NCBI GenBank assembly: GCA_019636625.1
Contig: JAHBXE010000010.1
Span: forward strand, 1-64,000
Origin: Phycisphaeraceae bacterium
Lineage (GTDB): Bacteria > Planctomycetota > Phycisphaerae > Phycisphaerales > UBA1924
Reading direction: 5' to 3'
Length of the DNA stretch: 64,000 nt
The notes beneath the pieces are model-generated. The model saw only the letters and a program-made list of their open reading frames with translations, was not told the origin of the DNA and did not search any database. Below are positions 26,910-35,184 of this stretch, piece after piece (the stretch's first letter is position 1; every line of letters begins with the position of its first letter). The position numbers and the translations under genes were made by a program.

Positions 26910-27535
26910 TTCTCGCCTCCCAGAGCGGGGCGCTCATCTTCCGGCTGGTCCTGTTCCACCACGGGCGCGAACGAAGCGCCGCCTGCCCAGCCGTTGATCG
27001 AGATGCCGAGCCTGTGCACGCCGTCGGTCAGGATGGCCTGCCCCGTGCCCTGGGCGGTGCCGTCGGGGAGGAAGATGCCGATGGGAACAGCGTCGCCGCG
27101 GGGCGATTCCGGGTCTGCATTCGGGTTTGCATTGCGCGGCCCGGCGGCGCCTTCCACCCGCATCCCCGCGGGGAGTACGCCCCACACCCGCATCCTCGTC
27201 TCGGCGGGTGCCCGGGATGCGGAACGGCGGGGCGGCTCGCGCTCGGCGGCGGGCGAGGCGCCACGCCCGTCGCCCGATGCGGCCTCGCTCTGCACATCCC
27301 GGATCAACAACTCCGTGCCCTCCGCACCGGTGCGGGCGACAAGCTCGACGGGCCGTCCCCGACGGATCGATTCCGCCCGTGAGGCCAGCGAGGCCGAGTC
27401 GATCAACTCTCTGGCGGACTCCGAGCGGGCATCACCCAGTCGTCCCTGGATCGCCGGCAGGGACAGCGCCGACACGACCAAGATGATCGAGATCGCCACC
27501 AGAAGCTCCAGCAGCGTGACGCCGCGTGGGTTCAT
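26906..27535 (-). CDS. gspH: Minor pseudopilin GspH
   Basis: A 209-residue pseudopilin with leader MNPRGVTLLELLVAISIILV, the class III prepilin signal with Glu at +5. The body contains a long N-terminal helix (SESARELIDSASLASRAESIRR) and a GspH-like strand region PVELVARTG. A low-complexity Arg/Ala/Pro segment sits in the middle. The ATG at 27535 is required for the leader; the frame extends 56 codons further without plausible sequence. It lies 25 bp after gspG. Confidence 0.82.
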   Translation of the reverse strand: MNPRGVTLLELLVAISIILVVSALSLPAIQGRLGDARSESARELIDSASLASRAESIRRGRPVELVARTGAEGTELLIRDVQSEAASGDGRGASPAAEREPPRRSASRAPAETRMRVWGVLPAGMRVEGAAGPRNANPNADPESPRGDAVPIGIFLPDGTAQGTGQAILTDGVHRLGISINGWAGGASFAPVVEQDQPEDERPALGGEK

Positions 27536-27560
27536 TCGAAACTCAGTCCAACACGCGCCG

Positions 27561-28091
27561 CTACTTCGGCGCGGAACGAGAACCTGAGGGGACTTCCTCC
27601 ATCGGTCCTTCGCCGCCCGCGGCCGCGCCCCAGGACGTGATGTCGTCCTCGGTGCCGTCCTGCTTGTCGGGGCCGAATGACCAGAGGTCGAACATGGACT
27701 CATCGCCGCGTTCGCTCTTCTGGCGGTACCCCCACTCGTTGCCCCACTTGTCCTTGGGCAGGGGCTCGGTCAGGTACTTCTTCCAGCGTGTCGCATCCGC
27801 GTCGGAGTCGAGGGCCGTCTTGTCCCAGAGGACCTTGATGCCCTCCTGATCGGTCGGCCAGCGGTCGAAGTCCATCTGGAACAGCTTCAACGCGTTCTTG
27901 ATCGTGTTGAGCTCGATCTTGGCCGTGTCCTTCTTGGCATCGTCGCGGCGGCTGAAGACCGCCACCCCGATCAGGCCCGTCAGGGCGACGATGATCGCGA
28001 GGACAATCAAGACCTCGATGATGGTGAATCCACCCCGCCCACGTGTCCCGCCCTGATACCCCGCCCGGTTCTGAATCATCCCTGTGATCAT
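27561..28091 (-). CDS. gspG: Major pseudopilin GspG
   Basis: GspG is the main subunit of the pseudopilus that pushes substrates through the secretin. The 176-residue protein has leader GRGGFTIIEVLIVLAIIVAL, then DTAKIELNTIKNALKLFQMDFDRWPT and the C-terminal GspG motif (KKYLTEPLPKDKWGNEWGY, later DLWSFGPDKQDGTEDDI) with the calcium-binding-loop pattern. The ATG has AAGGA eight bases upstream; a second ATG lies four codons on. It starts a tightly packed run of pseudopilin genes. Confidence 0.95.
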   Translation of the reverse strand: MITGMIQNRAGYQGGTRGRGGFTIIEVLIVLAIIVALTGLIGVAVFSRRDDAKKDTAKIELNTIKNALKLFQMDFDRWPTDQEGIKVLWDKTALDSDADATRWKKYLTEPLPKDKWGNEWGYRQKSERGDESMFDLWSFGPDKQDGTEDDITSWGAAAGGEGPMEEVPSGSRSAPK

Positions 28092-28271
28092 CTTCGCATC
28101 CTTTCCGTTTCAACGGACGGCCGTGTCCGCGATCGATCCATCCTGAAACCCAAACACTCTCTTCCCCGCCCCGAAAGAACTCCAGATTATTAGTCCACAC
28201 TAGCAACCCAAGACGGCGACCGCAACCACCATTTGCGGGCTGGGGTCTCCCCCATGCCCCCGAAATCAAAC

Positions 28272-29456
28272 TCAGACGCCCGCCTGAAGCCTTGTCATCG
28301 GGAGAATGAGCCCCGCCGCGACAGTGGCGATGATGAGCGCGATGATGAGGAGCATCATCGGCTCCACGAGACGAATGACGGTGGAGAGCATCCGGTCCAC
28401 GCCGGAATCGATGGTCCCCGCGATGGTGAGGAGCACTTCGTCGAGGTTGTTGGCCGATTCGGCGACGTTGATCATCTCGACGACATCATCCGAGAAGAGC
28501 CCGCTCGCCTGAAGCGGCGCGGAGAGCGATTCGCCGGCGCGGACCGCCTCGGTCGCCTTGTCGATGGCTTCCTCCATCAACAGGTTGCCCGCGGCGTCAC
28601 GCGCGATCTGCATGGCGGTGAGCATGGGAATCCCGTTGCCGAGCATGGTGCCGAGCATCCGGCAGAACCGGGATGCCGCCAAGGCCCGGACCAGCGGCCC
28701 GATGACGATCGCGCGGGTCTTCCACTCCACCAGCTTCCGGCGCACGCCCTCCCGTTTCGCGAGACGCCAGGCGCCAACGCCGAGCAGCGCGAGCGCCATC
28801 GCCGTCCACACGCCGTAGCTGGCGATGAGGGAACTGGCGCCAAACACGATCTTCGTGACCAGAGGCAAGTTGACGATTTCCGCGTACATCGGTTTGAAGC
28901 GCGGCACAAAGACACCGAAGATGACCGCCATGGCCACGCAGAACACGATGATCAGCACGGCGGGGTACGTCAGGCTGCCGATTACCTTGCTCCGCAGTTC
29001 GGCCTGGTGCTGCACAAAGAGGGACAGGCGGTTCAGGACCGCATCAAGGAACCCGCCCTTCTCGCCCGCCTTGACCATCGCGATGTGAACCTTCGGGAAC
29101 ACGTCCGGGTGGCGTTCCATGGCCGCGGCGAGCTCCTCGCCTTGCGAGACTCCCTCGGCGAGATCGCGGAACACATCGCTGAGACGGGGCTGGCTTCGCC
29201 GGTTGCCGATGAGCTTGAGCGCGCGGAGCAGGGGGACGCCGGCGCGGAGGAGGTCGGCGAGCTGCTGGTATCGCGCGGCGAGGGCTCGCGTGGAGACGCG
29301 GCGTCGGGCGCGCCGCTCGGGGCGGCTCTGGATGGAGACGGGAACCAACTGGCGTGCCTCGAGCTCGACCAGCACGGCCTGCTCGCTCGCGCCGGAGAGC
29401 ACCCCCTGGGTCCGCTTGCCGGCGGCGGAGAGCGCGATGTACTCGAACACGGGCAT
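28272..29456 (-). CDS. gspF: Type II secretion inner-membrane protein GspF
   Basis: GspF is the polytopic platform protein that couples the GspE ATPase to pseudopilus assembly. The 394-residue chain begins MPVFEYIAL, typical of the family, and has two repeated GspF domains (LADLLRAGVPLLRALKLI near 85-105; MLGTMLGNGIPMLTAMQIA near 285). Three membrane helices are visible around 160-185, 210-235 and 365-388. It is first in the transcription order here. No gspE is in the window, so the ATPase must be encoded elsewhere. A 180-bp spacer separates it from gspG. Confidence 0.93.
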   Translation of the reverse strand: MPVFEYIALSAAGKRTQGVLSGASEQAVLVELEARQLVPVSIQSRPERRARRRVSTRALAARYQQLADLLRAGVPLLRALKLIGNRRSQPRLSDVFRDLAEGVSQGEELAAAMERHPDVFPKVHIAMVKAGEKGGFLDAVLNRLSLFVQHQAELRSKVIGSLTYPAVLIIVFCVAMAVIFGVFVPRFKPMYAEIVNLPLVTKIVFGASSLIASYGVWTAMALALLGVGAWRLAKREGVRRKLVEWKTRAIVIGPLVRALAASRFCRMLGTMLGNGIPMLTAMQIARDAAGNLLMEEAIDKATEAVRAGESLSAPLQASGLFSDDVVEMINVAESANNLDEVLLTIAGTIDSGVDRMLSTVIRLVEPMMLLIIALIIATVAAGLILPMTRLQAGV

Positions 29457-29493
29457 CCGGAAAGATGATAGTGGCTCTCTCGGCGCCGGTGGA

Positions 29494-29997
29494 CTATCGC
29501 AGGGGGTGCAAGCCCCGTGCCTTTCGGTCGCGGTTGAGGGCGACGAGGGCCGGCGGGTGATCCTTGAGCAGCTTCACGAGTTGCGAGTGCGAGCAGGTGA
29601 GCCGGATGGCGGCCTTGTGCGTGTCCAGGGCGCAGGCGTGTATCATGTCGAGCGCCTCGGCGAGGACCGCGGGGAAGTCGCGGTGATGCGGGCTGCAGGC
29701 GATGCGGCCCTCCGGCGTGACGCGGGACTTCCAGAGTTCGCTTCGCGCATCGCCGATGGGCACCGGGCGGCGAACCGCAACCGCCAGCCCGAGGCGCAAC
29801 CGGAAGATCGCGACGCGCCTGTTGTCGGTCACGCTGCGGCGCTCCCCCGCGTGGGCCTCGACACCGGTGGGCGTGTGGTGCAGCGTGACCTTGGTTTCGA
29901 CCTTGTTCCGGTGCTGGCCGCCGGGGCCGGACGCTCGGCCCTTGGAAAGGTCGCACTGGGCGAGCAGCTCGGTCTCGGGGAGCGCGGCGGGGTGCAT
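29494..29997 (-). CDS. Peptide chain release factor-like GGQ protein
   Basis: A 167-residue protein carrying the class I release factor hydrolysis motif GPGGQHRNKVETKVTLHH near residues 25-42, with the GGQ that positions water in the ribosomal peptidyl-transferase centre. The codon-recognition domains of RF1/RF2 are missing. After the GGQ domain comes about 110 residues unlike the short basic tail of ArfB (SRLTCSHSQLVKLLKDHP). It is therefore likely a ribosome-rescue-type peptidyl-tRNA hydrolase or a planctomycete variant of one. ATG 29997 is used; a GTG nine bases earlier would overlap the upstream stop. Confidence 0.78.
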   Translation of the reverse strand: MHPAALPETELLAQCDLSKGRASGPGGQHRNKVETKVTLHHTPTGVEAHAGERRSVTDNRRVAIFRLRLGLAVAVRRPVPIGDARSELWKSRVTPEGRIACSPHHRDFPAVLAEALDMIHACALDTHKAAIRLTCSHSQLVKLLKDHPPALVALNRDRKARGLHPLR

Positions 29998-30002
29998 GGC
30001 GA

Positions 30003-30788
30003 TCACCCGGGCGGTGGGGACGGCGGCGCCCGGTCGGGCTTGCGACGGGTGCGGGCTGCCTCGATCTCGTCGGCGGAGAGGCTCCAGACCTTCGCGATCA
30101 TGCTCGCGCCGGCCGGATCAACCTCGACCAGTTCTTCTCGCGTGAACGGAGCGAAGTCGTTTCGGCCGAACCACGCCTCGGTCAACTCCGCGAAGTACTC
30201 GCGGACGTTGGTCCGGGCGTACGCCGGGCGTGTTTCACCATCCGCCGCGAGCACATAGCGGACCGCGTCGTAGGTTCCCGCCTTCTTCGCCGCGTTGTAC
30301 GCCGTGGCAACTTCCGGGTGGTCGAAACCGATCATCGCGTGGTACGCGTGCGCCAGTTCGTGGAGCAGCATCATGGGCTGTTCCGCACGCCAGGCCAGGA
30401 AGTCGTCCATGTTGAGGATCTCGACCGTGCCCTCTCTCGCGGCATCGAAACCGTTGGCCACGAGCCACCCGGAAGACTCGTGGTAGCACATGCCCCGGCC
30501 GGAGAGCCCCTTTCGCCCGGTGGTCGAAGGCGTCACCACGAGTCGAACCTCGTGCAAGGCGGTGAGCGCATCGGCGGGAACCCGGCTGGAGATGAGTTCC
30601 ACATCGAACGCGATCGCGGCGAGCACGCGCCGGTACCGCATCGCGTCCGAAGTTGCCTCCGGATGAAAGAGAACCTTGAACGTGCCGACCGTTGTTTCCC
30701 GGTACTCGCTCAAGGGAACATCCGGCGAGCGCTCAACCGAGAGGCTCGCGAGAAGGGAGACGGCGACGATGGCGCTGTGTGTCAGCAT
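30003..30788 (-). CDS. Putative exported zinc metallopeptidase
   Basis: A 261-residue protein with a hydrophobic N-terminus (IVAVSLLASL, possible signal peptide) and the zinc motif HELAHAYH at about residues 141-148. A downstream NVREYFAELTEAWFGRNDF supplies a likely third ligand Glu, as in gluzincin-type peptidases. The arrangement recalls lethal-factor-like metallopeptidases, but I cannot assign a substrate. It overlaps the tsaD stop by 7 bp and is closely followed by the GGQ gene, so the three are probably one transcript. The C-terminus is Pro/Arg-rich. Confidence 0.7.
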   Translation of the reverse strand: MLTHSAIVAVSLLASLSVERSPDVPLSEYRETTVGTFKVLFHPEATSDAMRYRRVLAAIAFDVELISSRVPADALTALHEVRLVVTPSTTGRKGLSGRGMCYHESSGWLVANGFDAAREGTVEILNMDDFLAWRAEQPMMLLHELAHAYHAMIGFDHPEVATAYNAAKKAGTYDAVRYVLAADGETRPAYARTNVREYFAELTEAWFGRNDFAPFTREELVEVDPAGASMIAKVWSLSADEIEAARTRRKPDRAPPSPPPG

Positions 30789-31834
30789 GATGTGGTGGGC
30801 ATGGCTTGCAGGGACAGATCACTGACGCGACCGGCGGACAACAAGTGGTAGGCCACGCCCGCGATCATGGCGGCGTTGTCGACACAGAGATCCAGGGGCG
30901 GCAGGAACAAGGCGAGCGAGTGCTGCTTCGCGACTTCGTCGAGCCTTCGGCGGAGCAGGGAGTTGGCCGTGACCCCGCCGCCGGCGAGGATCGAGCGGTA
31001 GCGCCCGCCCTGAACCGCCCGCTGCAGTTTCAAGATCACGGCCCCGACGGCGGCCCGCTGAAAGCTCGCCGCGAGGTCGGCACGGCTGGATTCGGAGAGC
31101 CACGTGTGGTCCTTGAGAAAGTGCCCACCCCGCTGGGGCACGCCGCGCACGGCGTAGAGAAGGGATGTCTTCAGGCCGCTGAAGGAGAAGTCGAGGGAGT
31201 CAGGCGCGATGCGGCTGACCGGGAAGTCGAAGGCGCGGTCGTCGGCGCCGGGGGTCTGGGTCAGGCGATCGAGGTTCGGCCCGCCGGGGTAGGGCAGGCC
31301 CAGAATCGTCGCGGCCTTGTCGAAGGCCTCGCCCACGGCGTCATCGATCGTTGAACCGAGTCGTCGGACGTCGATGGGAGAATCGACGTGGTACAGCGCG
31401 GTGTGCCCGCCGCTGACGACCAGGCCCAGGGCCGGGAAGTTCGCTTCATGCCGGCCGCCCGGTCCCGCACCGAGCAGACCGGAATAGAGGTGGGCATGGA
31501 CATGATCCACGCCGATGAGCGGCTTGGCGAGCGACCAGGCCAGTGCCTTGGCCGCCGCAACACCCACGAGCAGGGAACCGATCAGGCCCGGGCGGTTTCC
31601 AACGGCGATGGCATCGACCCGGTGAAGGTTGATCCCTGCCTCGCTGATGGCCTTTCGAACGACGGGCAGTACCCGCTCGGAATGGGCGCGGCTCGCTAAC
31701 TCCGGCACCACGCCCGCATACTCGGCGTGAAGATCGTGCTGCGAGGCGATGACGTTGCTCAGGACCAGGTGACCGTCCTCCACCACCGCCGCGGCGGTTT
31801 CATCGCAGGATGTTTCGATAGCGAGTATCAGCAA
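30782..31834 (-). CDS. tsaD: tRNA N6-threonylcarbamoyltransferase TsaD
   Basis: TsaD transfers threonylcarbamoyl to A37 of ANN-decoding tRNAs. Motifs include LAIETSCDETAAAV at the start, the metal-binding HVHAHLYSG and the later DDAVGEAFDKAA and GGVTANSLLRR. The protein is about 350 residues from a TTG at 31834 preceded by GGAGG. The frame continues 44 codons upstream, but that part is Gly/Arg-rich, overlaps spacer repeats and precedes the conserved first strand. It overlaps the metallopeptidase gene by 7 bp. Confidence 0.95.
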   Translation of the reverse strand: MLILAIETSCDETAAAVVEDGHLVLSNVIASQHDLHAEYAGVVPELASRAHSERVLPVVRKAISEAGINLHRVDAIAVGNRPGLIGSLLVGVAAAKALAWSLAKPLIGVDHVHAHLYSGLLGAGPGGRHEANFPALGLVVSGGHTALYHVDSPIDVRRLGSTIDDAVGEAFDKAATILGLPYPGGPNLDRLTQTPGADDRAFDFPVSRIAPDSLDFSFSGLKTSLLYAVRGVPQRGGHFLKDHTWLSESSRADLAASFQRAAVGAVILKLQRAVQGGRYRSILAGGGVTANSLLRRRLDEVAKQHSLALFLPPLDLCVDNAAMIAGVAYHLLSAGRVSDLSLQAMPTTSC

Positions 31835-31932
31835 CGCGATGTTCCGCCTCCCCCTAGCCCCGCCCCCCCTCCCCCCCCCACTACGTCTGTGCTCCCGCTC
31901 GACGCTTGGTGTCATGGTCCTCCGAACGCTCT

Positions 31933-31950
31933 CGGAGACCCACGTCTCCG
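31933..31950. repeat. Perfect hairpin between ctp and tsaD
   Basis: CGGAGAC-CCAC-GTCTCCG forms a 7-bp perfect stem in the 147-bp spacer between the protease gene and tsaD. It lacks a T-tract on the minus strand; it may be an attenuator or another dispersed palindrome. Confidence 0.4.
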
Positions 31951-31981
31951 TTGGGAGACTTGACAAACGGCGCGAGCCCGG

Positions 31982-33628
31982 TCAGGGCTTCTGGACTTCT
32001 TCTTTGGTCACTCCTGCATCGATCAGCCACCGTTCAAGGTCCGGCGCTGTCACCTTGAATCGCCCAACGGACTTTCCGCTCTTGTCGAACACCTCGATCT
32101 GCCCGCCGGCCACTTCCACCGCATCGCCCCAGAGGTCGACCTCGGGCGTTTTCTCGCCGGCGGCGCTCTCCAGCCCTTCCAAACGGCGGTAGACACGGTC
32201 CAGCTCTCGCTCGAGACGGGCGCGGTACGCTCGGGTCTTGGCCAACTCCTGCGACGCCGCGGCGGTCACTTCCGGCAGCGGCTGACCCGTCGGCTTCCAC
32301 TCGCCGGAGTCGATCTTGATCTGAACGGCTTTCAGGGCCGCGGCGAGTTGCTTGTCCTTCATGGTGCTGCTGATCCACTCGGGATCGGCCCAGTTTGAAG
32401 CGGCGGCCACCTTGGCGGAGGAAATGGTTTCGTGCTCGCGCCGGGCCTGCAGCATTTCGCGGACCTCGGCGTCGGTCGCGGGGATGTAGAAGCCGGGAGC
32501 GGGATCGACGCCCCATTCCACCGAGTCGTCGGAGCGGTGAATCGAACGGCCCGAGGGGAGGTAGTACCGCTGCTCGGTAACTTTCAGTTGCCCGTGGTTG
32601 GGAATGGTGTGCACGGACTGCACCAGGCCTTTGCCGAAGGTCCGCGTGCCGATGGTGATGGCGCGCCCGTTATCCACCAGCGCGCCGGAGAGCACCTCGC
32701 TGGCCGACGCGGATTGACCGTTGATCACAATCGCGATGGGAAACGGCGGCAGGGTTCCTTCCTTTACCGCACGAGAAACCTGCTCGCGGACGGCGCGGCC
32801 CTTGGTGGACACGATCGTGCCGCCTTCGAGGAACATGTCGGCGATGGCTTCGGCGTCCTGCAACACGCCGCCCGGGTTGTTCCGGAGGTCGAGGACCAGG
32901 CCCTTCACCTCACCTTTGTCGGCGCCGAGACCCTTGAGCACTTCGGCGAACTCTTCTGCCGATGTCGGGGTGAACTGGGTCAACCGCAGGAACGCGATTC
33001 GGCGCTCCGGGTCGATCATGAACTGCCAGGCGCCCTTTTCCTTGCTGCCGTTGGCGGCGGGCTTCCAACTGAACCCCTTGACCGTGTGCGCGATGATCCG
33101 TTCACGCGCGATGGTGACATTGAACCGTTCCCCCTTGCGCTCGATCAGCAGGTTCACCTTGGTCCCCGCTTCGCCCACAAGCCGGTCCACCGATTCCTCG
33201 GTGGTCATGTCCAGCGTCGTGGTGCCGTCGATCTCCACGATCCGATCATCCGGAAGAATGCCGGCCTTGAACGCGGGCGAGTCCTCCAGGGGAGTCACCA
33301 CGGTCAGGTAGCGATCGCGGGTCGTCACCTGCGCGCCGATCCCGACATAGTCCCCGGTCAGGTCCTTGGTGAAGTTCTTGCTGTCGGCCGGGGGCACGTA
33401 CACCGTGTACGGATCGTTGAGCGACTCGACCATGCCGCGGATCGCCGACTCCTGCATCGCCTTCTCGTCCGGCTGATCGACGTAGCGCTGGGAAATCACG
33501 GACTTGATGTGCACGAGGGGATCGAAGAACGAATAGTCCTGACGGCTGACGACCAGGGTCGAGCCGAGGACGGCGACGGCGAGGATGCCAATCAACGATG
33601 TCTGAAACAGCAGCCGCGGCTTGGCCAT
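31982..33628 (-). CDS. PDZ-containing C-terminal processing protease (S41)
   Basis: A periplasmic carboxyl-terminal processing protease that cleaves unfolded or tagged envelope proteins. The 548-residue product has a membrane anchor at about 10-28 and a PDZ domain at about 88-175 (DDRIVEIDG). The S41 catalytic core has VKGLVLDLRNNPGG, INGQSASASE with likely nucleophile Ser306, and FGKG with general base Lys333. A C-terminal coiled region (about 410-490) and a tail follow. The start MAKPRLLF at 33628 is chosen because upstream codons in the frame show no conserved character. It is divergent from hflX across 152 bp. Confidence 0.93.
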   Translation of the reverse strand: MAKPRLLFQTSLIGILAVAVLGSTLVVSRQDYSFFDPLVHIKSVISQRYVDQPDEKAMQESAIRGMVESLNDPYTVYVPPADSKNFTKDLTGDYVGIGAQVTTRDRYLTVVTPLEDSPAFKAGILPDDRIVEIDGTTTLDMTTEESVDRLVGEAGTKVNLLIERKGERFNVTIARERIIAHTVKGFSWKPAANGSKEKGAWQFMIDPERRIAFLRLTQFTPTSAEEFAEVLKGLGADKGEVKGLVLDLRNNPGGVLQDAEAIADMFLEGGTIVSTKGRAVREQVSRAVKEGTLPPFPIAIVINGQSASASEVLSGALVDNGRAITIGTRTFGKGLVQSVHTIPNHGQLKVTEQRYYLPSGRSIHRSDDSVEWGVDPAPGFYIPATDAEVREMLQARREHETISSAKVAAASNWADPEWISSTMKDKQLAAALKAVQIKIDSGEWKPTGQPLPEVTAAASQELAKTRAYRARLERELDRVYRRLEGLESAAGEKTPEVDLWGDAVEVAGGQIEVFDKSGKSVGRFKVTAPDLERWLIDAGVTKEEVQKP

Positions 33629-33780
33629 GGCGGAGACTCCATTCGTGCGGACGGGCAATGGTATGGGCGGGGTGACCGGGCCGATGCCGCGAGCCGGGGA
33701 AGGGCATGCCGAGCCCGCCAGGCGTCGCGGGAAGTCACGCGTTCCCACTCGCTGCCCACCGATCCGACTACCCTTGGCCG

Positions 33781-35133
33781 ATGCCCGTCAAGCAAGAACG
33801 CACGGAAATAGAGGTCCAGAGCGAACGAACGGTCCTTGCCGCGGTCCGGCTGCCCGAGTCGCGCTACGACAAGTCCGACCCGTTCGGCGAGCTTCGATCG
33901 CTGGCCGAGCAGGCGGGCGCGATAGTCGTCGGCGAGCTGACACAGGCGCTCGACCGTCCTGTGGCGGGGACCTTCATGGGCTCGGGCAAGGTGCAGGAAC
34001 TGAAGAACCTGTGCGAGGCGCTGGACGCGAAGACCATCATTTTCGATCACGACCTGGCCCCAAAGCAGATCGCCAATATCGAGGAGATCACGGGGCGGAA
34101 GGTCATTGATCGGTCCGAGCTCATTCTCGACATTTTCGCCAGCCGCGCGACGACACACGAGGCCAAGCTGCAGGTCGAGCTGGCCCAGCTTGAGTACACC
34201 TACCCCCGCCTCCGCGCCATGTGGGACCACCTGGAACGGATCGTGGGGCGCGGCGGGATCGGCGGCATCGGCACACGCGGCCCCGGCGAGCAGCAGCTTG
34301 AGATCGACCGCCGCCTGGTTCAGGCCAAGCGCGTCGACCTGCAACGCGAACTGGCCACGATCCAGGACCGCAAACGCCGCGAAGTCCGGGAGCGCAAGGT
34401 GGACTTCTTCACCGTCGGCCTCGTCGGGTACACAAACGCGGGCAAGAGCACGCTCTTCAACACCCTCACCGCCGGCGGGGCCTACGCGGACGACCGCCCC
34501 TTCGCCACCCTCATCTCCCGCACACGCAACTGGGACATGGGCGGCGGGCTTTCCGTGATGCTCTCGGACACGGTCGGGTTTGTGCGTGACCTGCCGACGA
34601 ACCTGATCGCCTCGTTCCGGGCCACGCTCGAAGAGGCGACGCACGCAGATGTCCTGCTGATCGTGCTCGACGTCTCGGACCCCGCGGCGGAGCTTCAGTT
34701 CCACACCGTCAACGAGACGCTCGACGGGATCTTCAAGGAAGTCGCCGAGCGCGAGGCGAAGGAAGGCATCAGCTGGACCCCGCCGCGGCGGGTGCTGCTG
34801 CTCAACAAGATTGACCGGCTCAAGGACAACCGGGAGGTGCTGATCTGGAAGGGCAAGGTGCCCGATGCCATCGCGATCAGCGGGCGGGACCTCTCGCACC
34901 CCGGCCATGCCGAGCTTCGCGACCGGGTGCGTGCCGCGGCCCAGGGAACGATCGAGGAACTTTCCATCACCGTGCCGCTGTCGGACTCGAAGACGATCCA
35001 CACGATCGAGAACCGGTCGCAGGTGCTGTCACGGGACTACAGCACCGATTCGGTGACGCTTCGTGCACGGATCGGCTCCCGCCAGCTCGACCAGCTCCGC
35101 AGCGCCGGGGCGAGAATGGCCGTTCACAAATGA
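33781..35133 (+). CDS. hflX: Ribosome-associated GTPase HflX
   Basis: HflX is a ribosome-splitting GTPase used in heat stress and rescue. The 450-residue chain has the N-terminal HflX domain (GTFMGSGKVQEL, DHDLAPKQIANIE, VIDRSELILDIFA), a coiled linker with GPGEQQLEIDRR, and then the GTPase domain. Its motifs are GYTNAGKST at 216-224 (G1), DTVGFVRDLP (G3) and NKID (G4). The G2 region reads PFATLISRTRNW where the family usually has LDPTTR. The start MPVKQERTEI at 33781 fits the family; the frame's earlier Met lies in the shared promoter spacer. Confidence 0.96.
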   Translation: MPVKQERTEIEVQSERTVLAAVRLPESRYDKSDPFGELRSLAEQAGAIVVGELTQALDRPVAGTFMGSGKVQELKNLCEALDAKTIIFDHDLAPKQIANIEEITGRKVIDRSELILDIFASRATTHEAKLQVELAQLEYTYPRLRAMWDHLERIVGRGGIGGIGTRGPGEQQLEIDRRLVQAKRVDLQRELATIQDRKRREVRERKVDFFTVGLVGYTNAGKSTLFNTLTAGGAYADDRPFATLISRTRNWDMGGGLSVMLSDTVGFVRDLPTNLIASFRATLEEATHADVLLIVLDVSDPAAELQFHTVNETLDGIFKEVAEREAKEGISWTPPRRVLLLNKIDRLKDNREVLIWKGKVPDAIAISGRDLSHPGHAELRDRVRAAAQGTIEELSITVPLSDSKTIHTIENRSQVLSRDYSTDSVTLRARIGSRQLDQLRSAGARMAVHK

Positions 35134-35184
35134 ACCGCGGCCCCGGCATGTGCGCCGGGACCGCGAATCTCACCCGATCGGGAT

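Noticed and set aside
31835-31966. N-terminal extension of TsaD
   Set aside because: The extra 44 codons are Gly/Arg-rich, cover a spacer hairpin and precede the conserved first strand; a TTG start with GGAGG explains the gene better.
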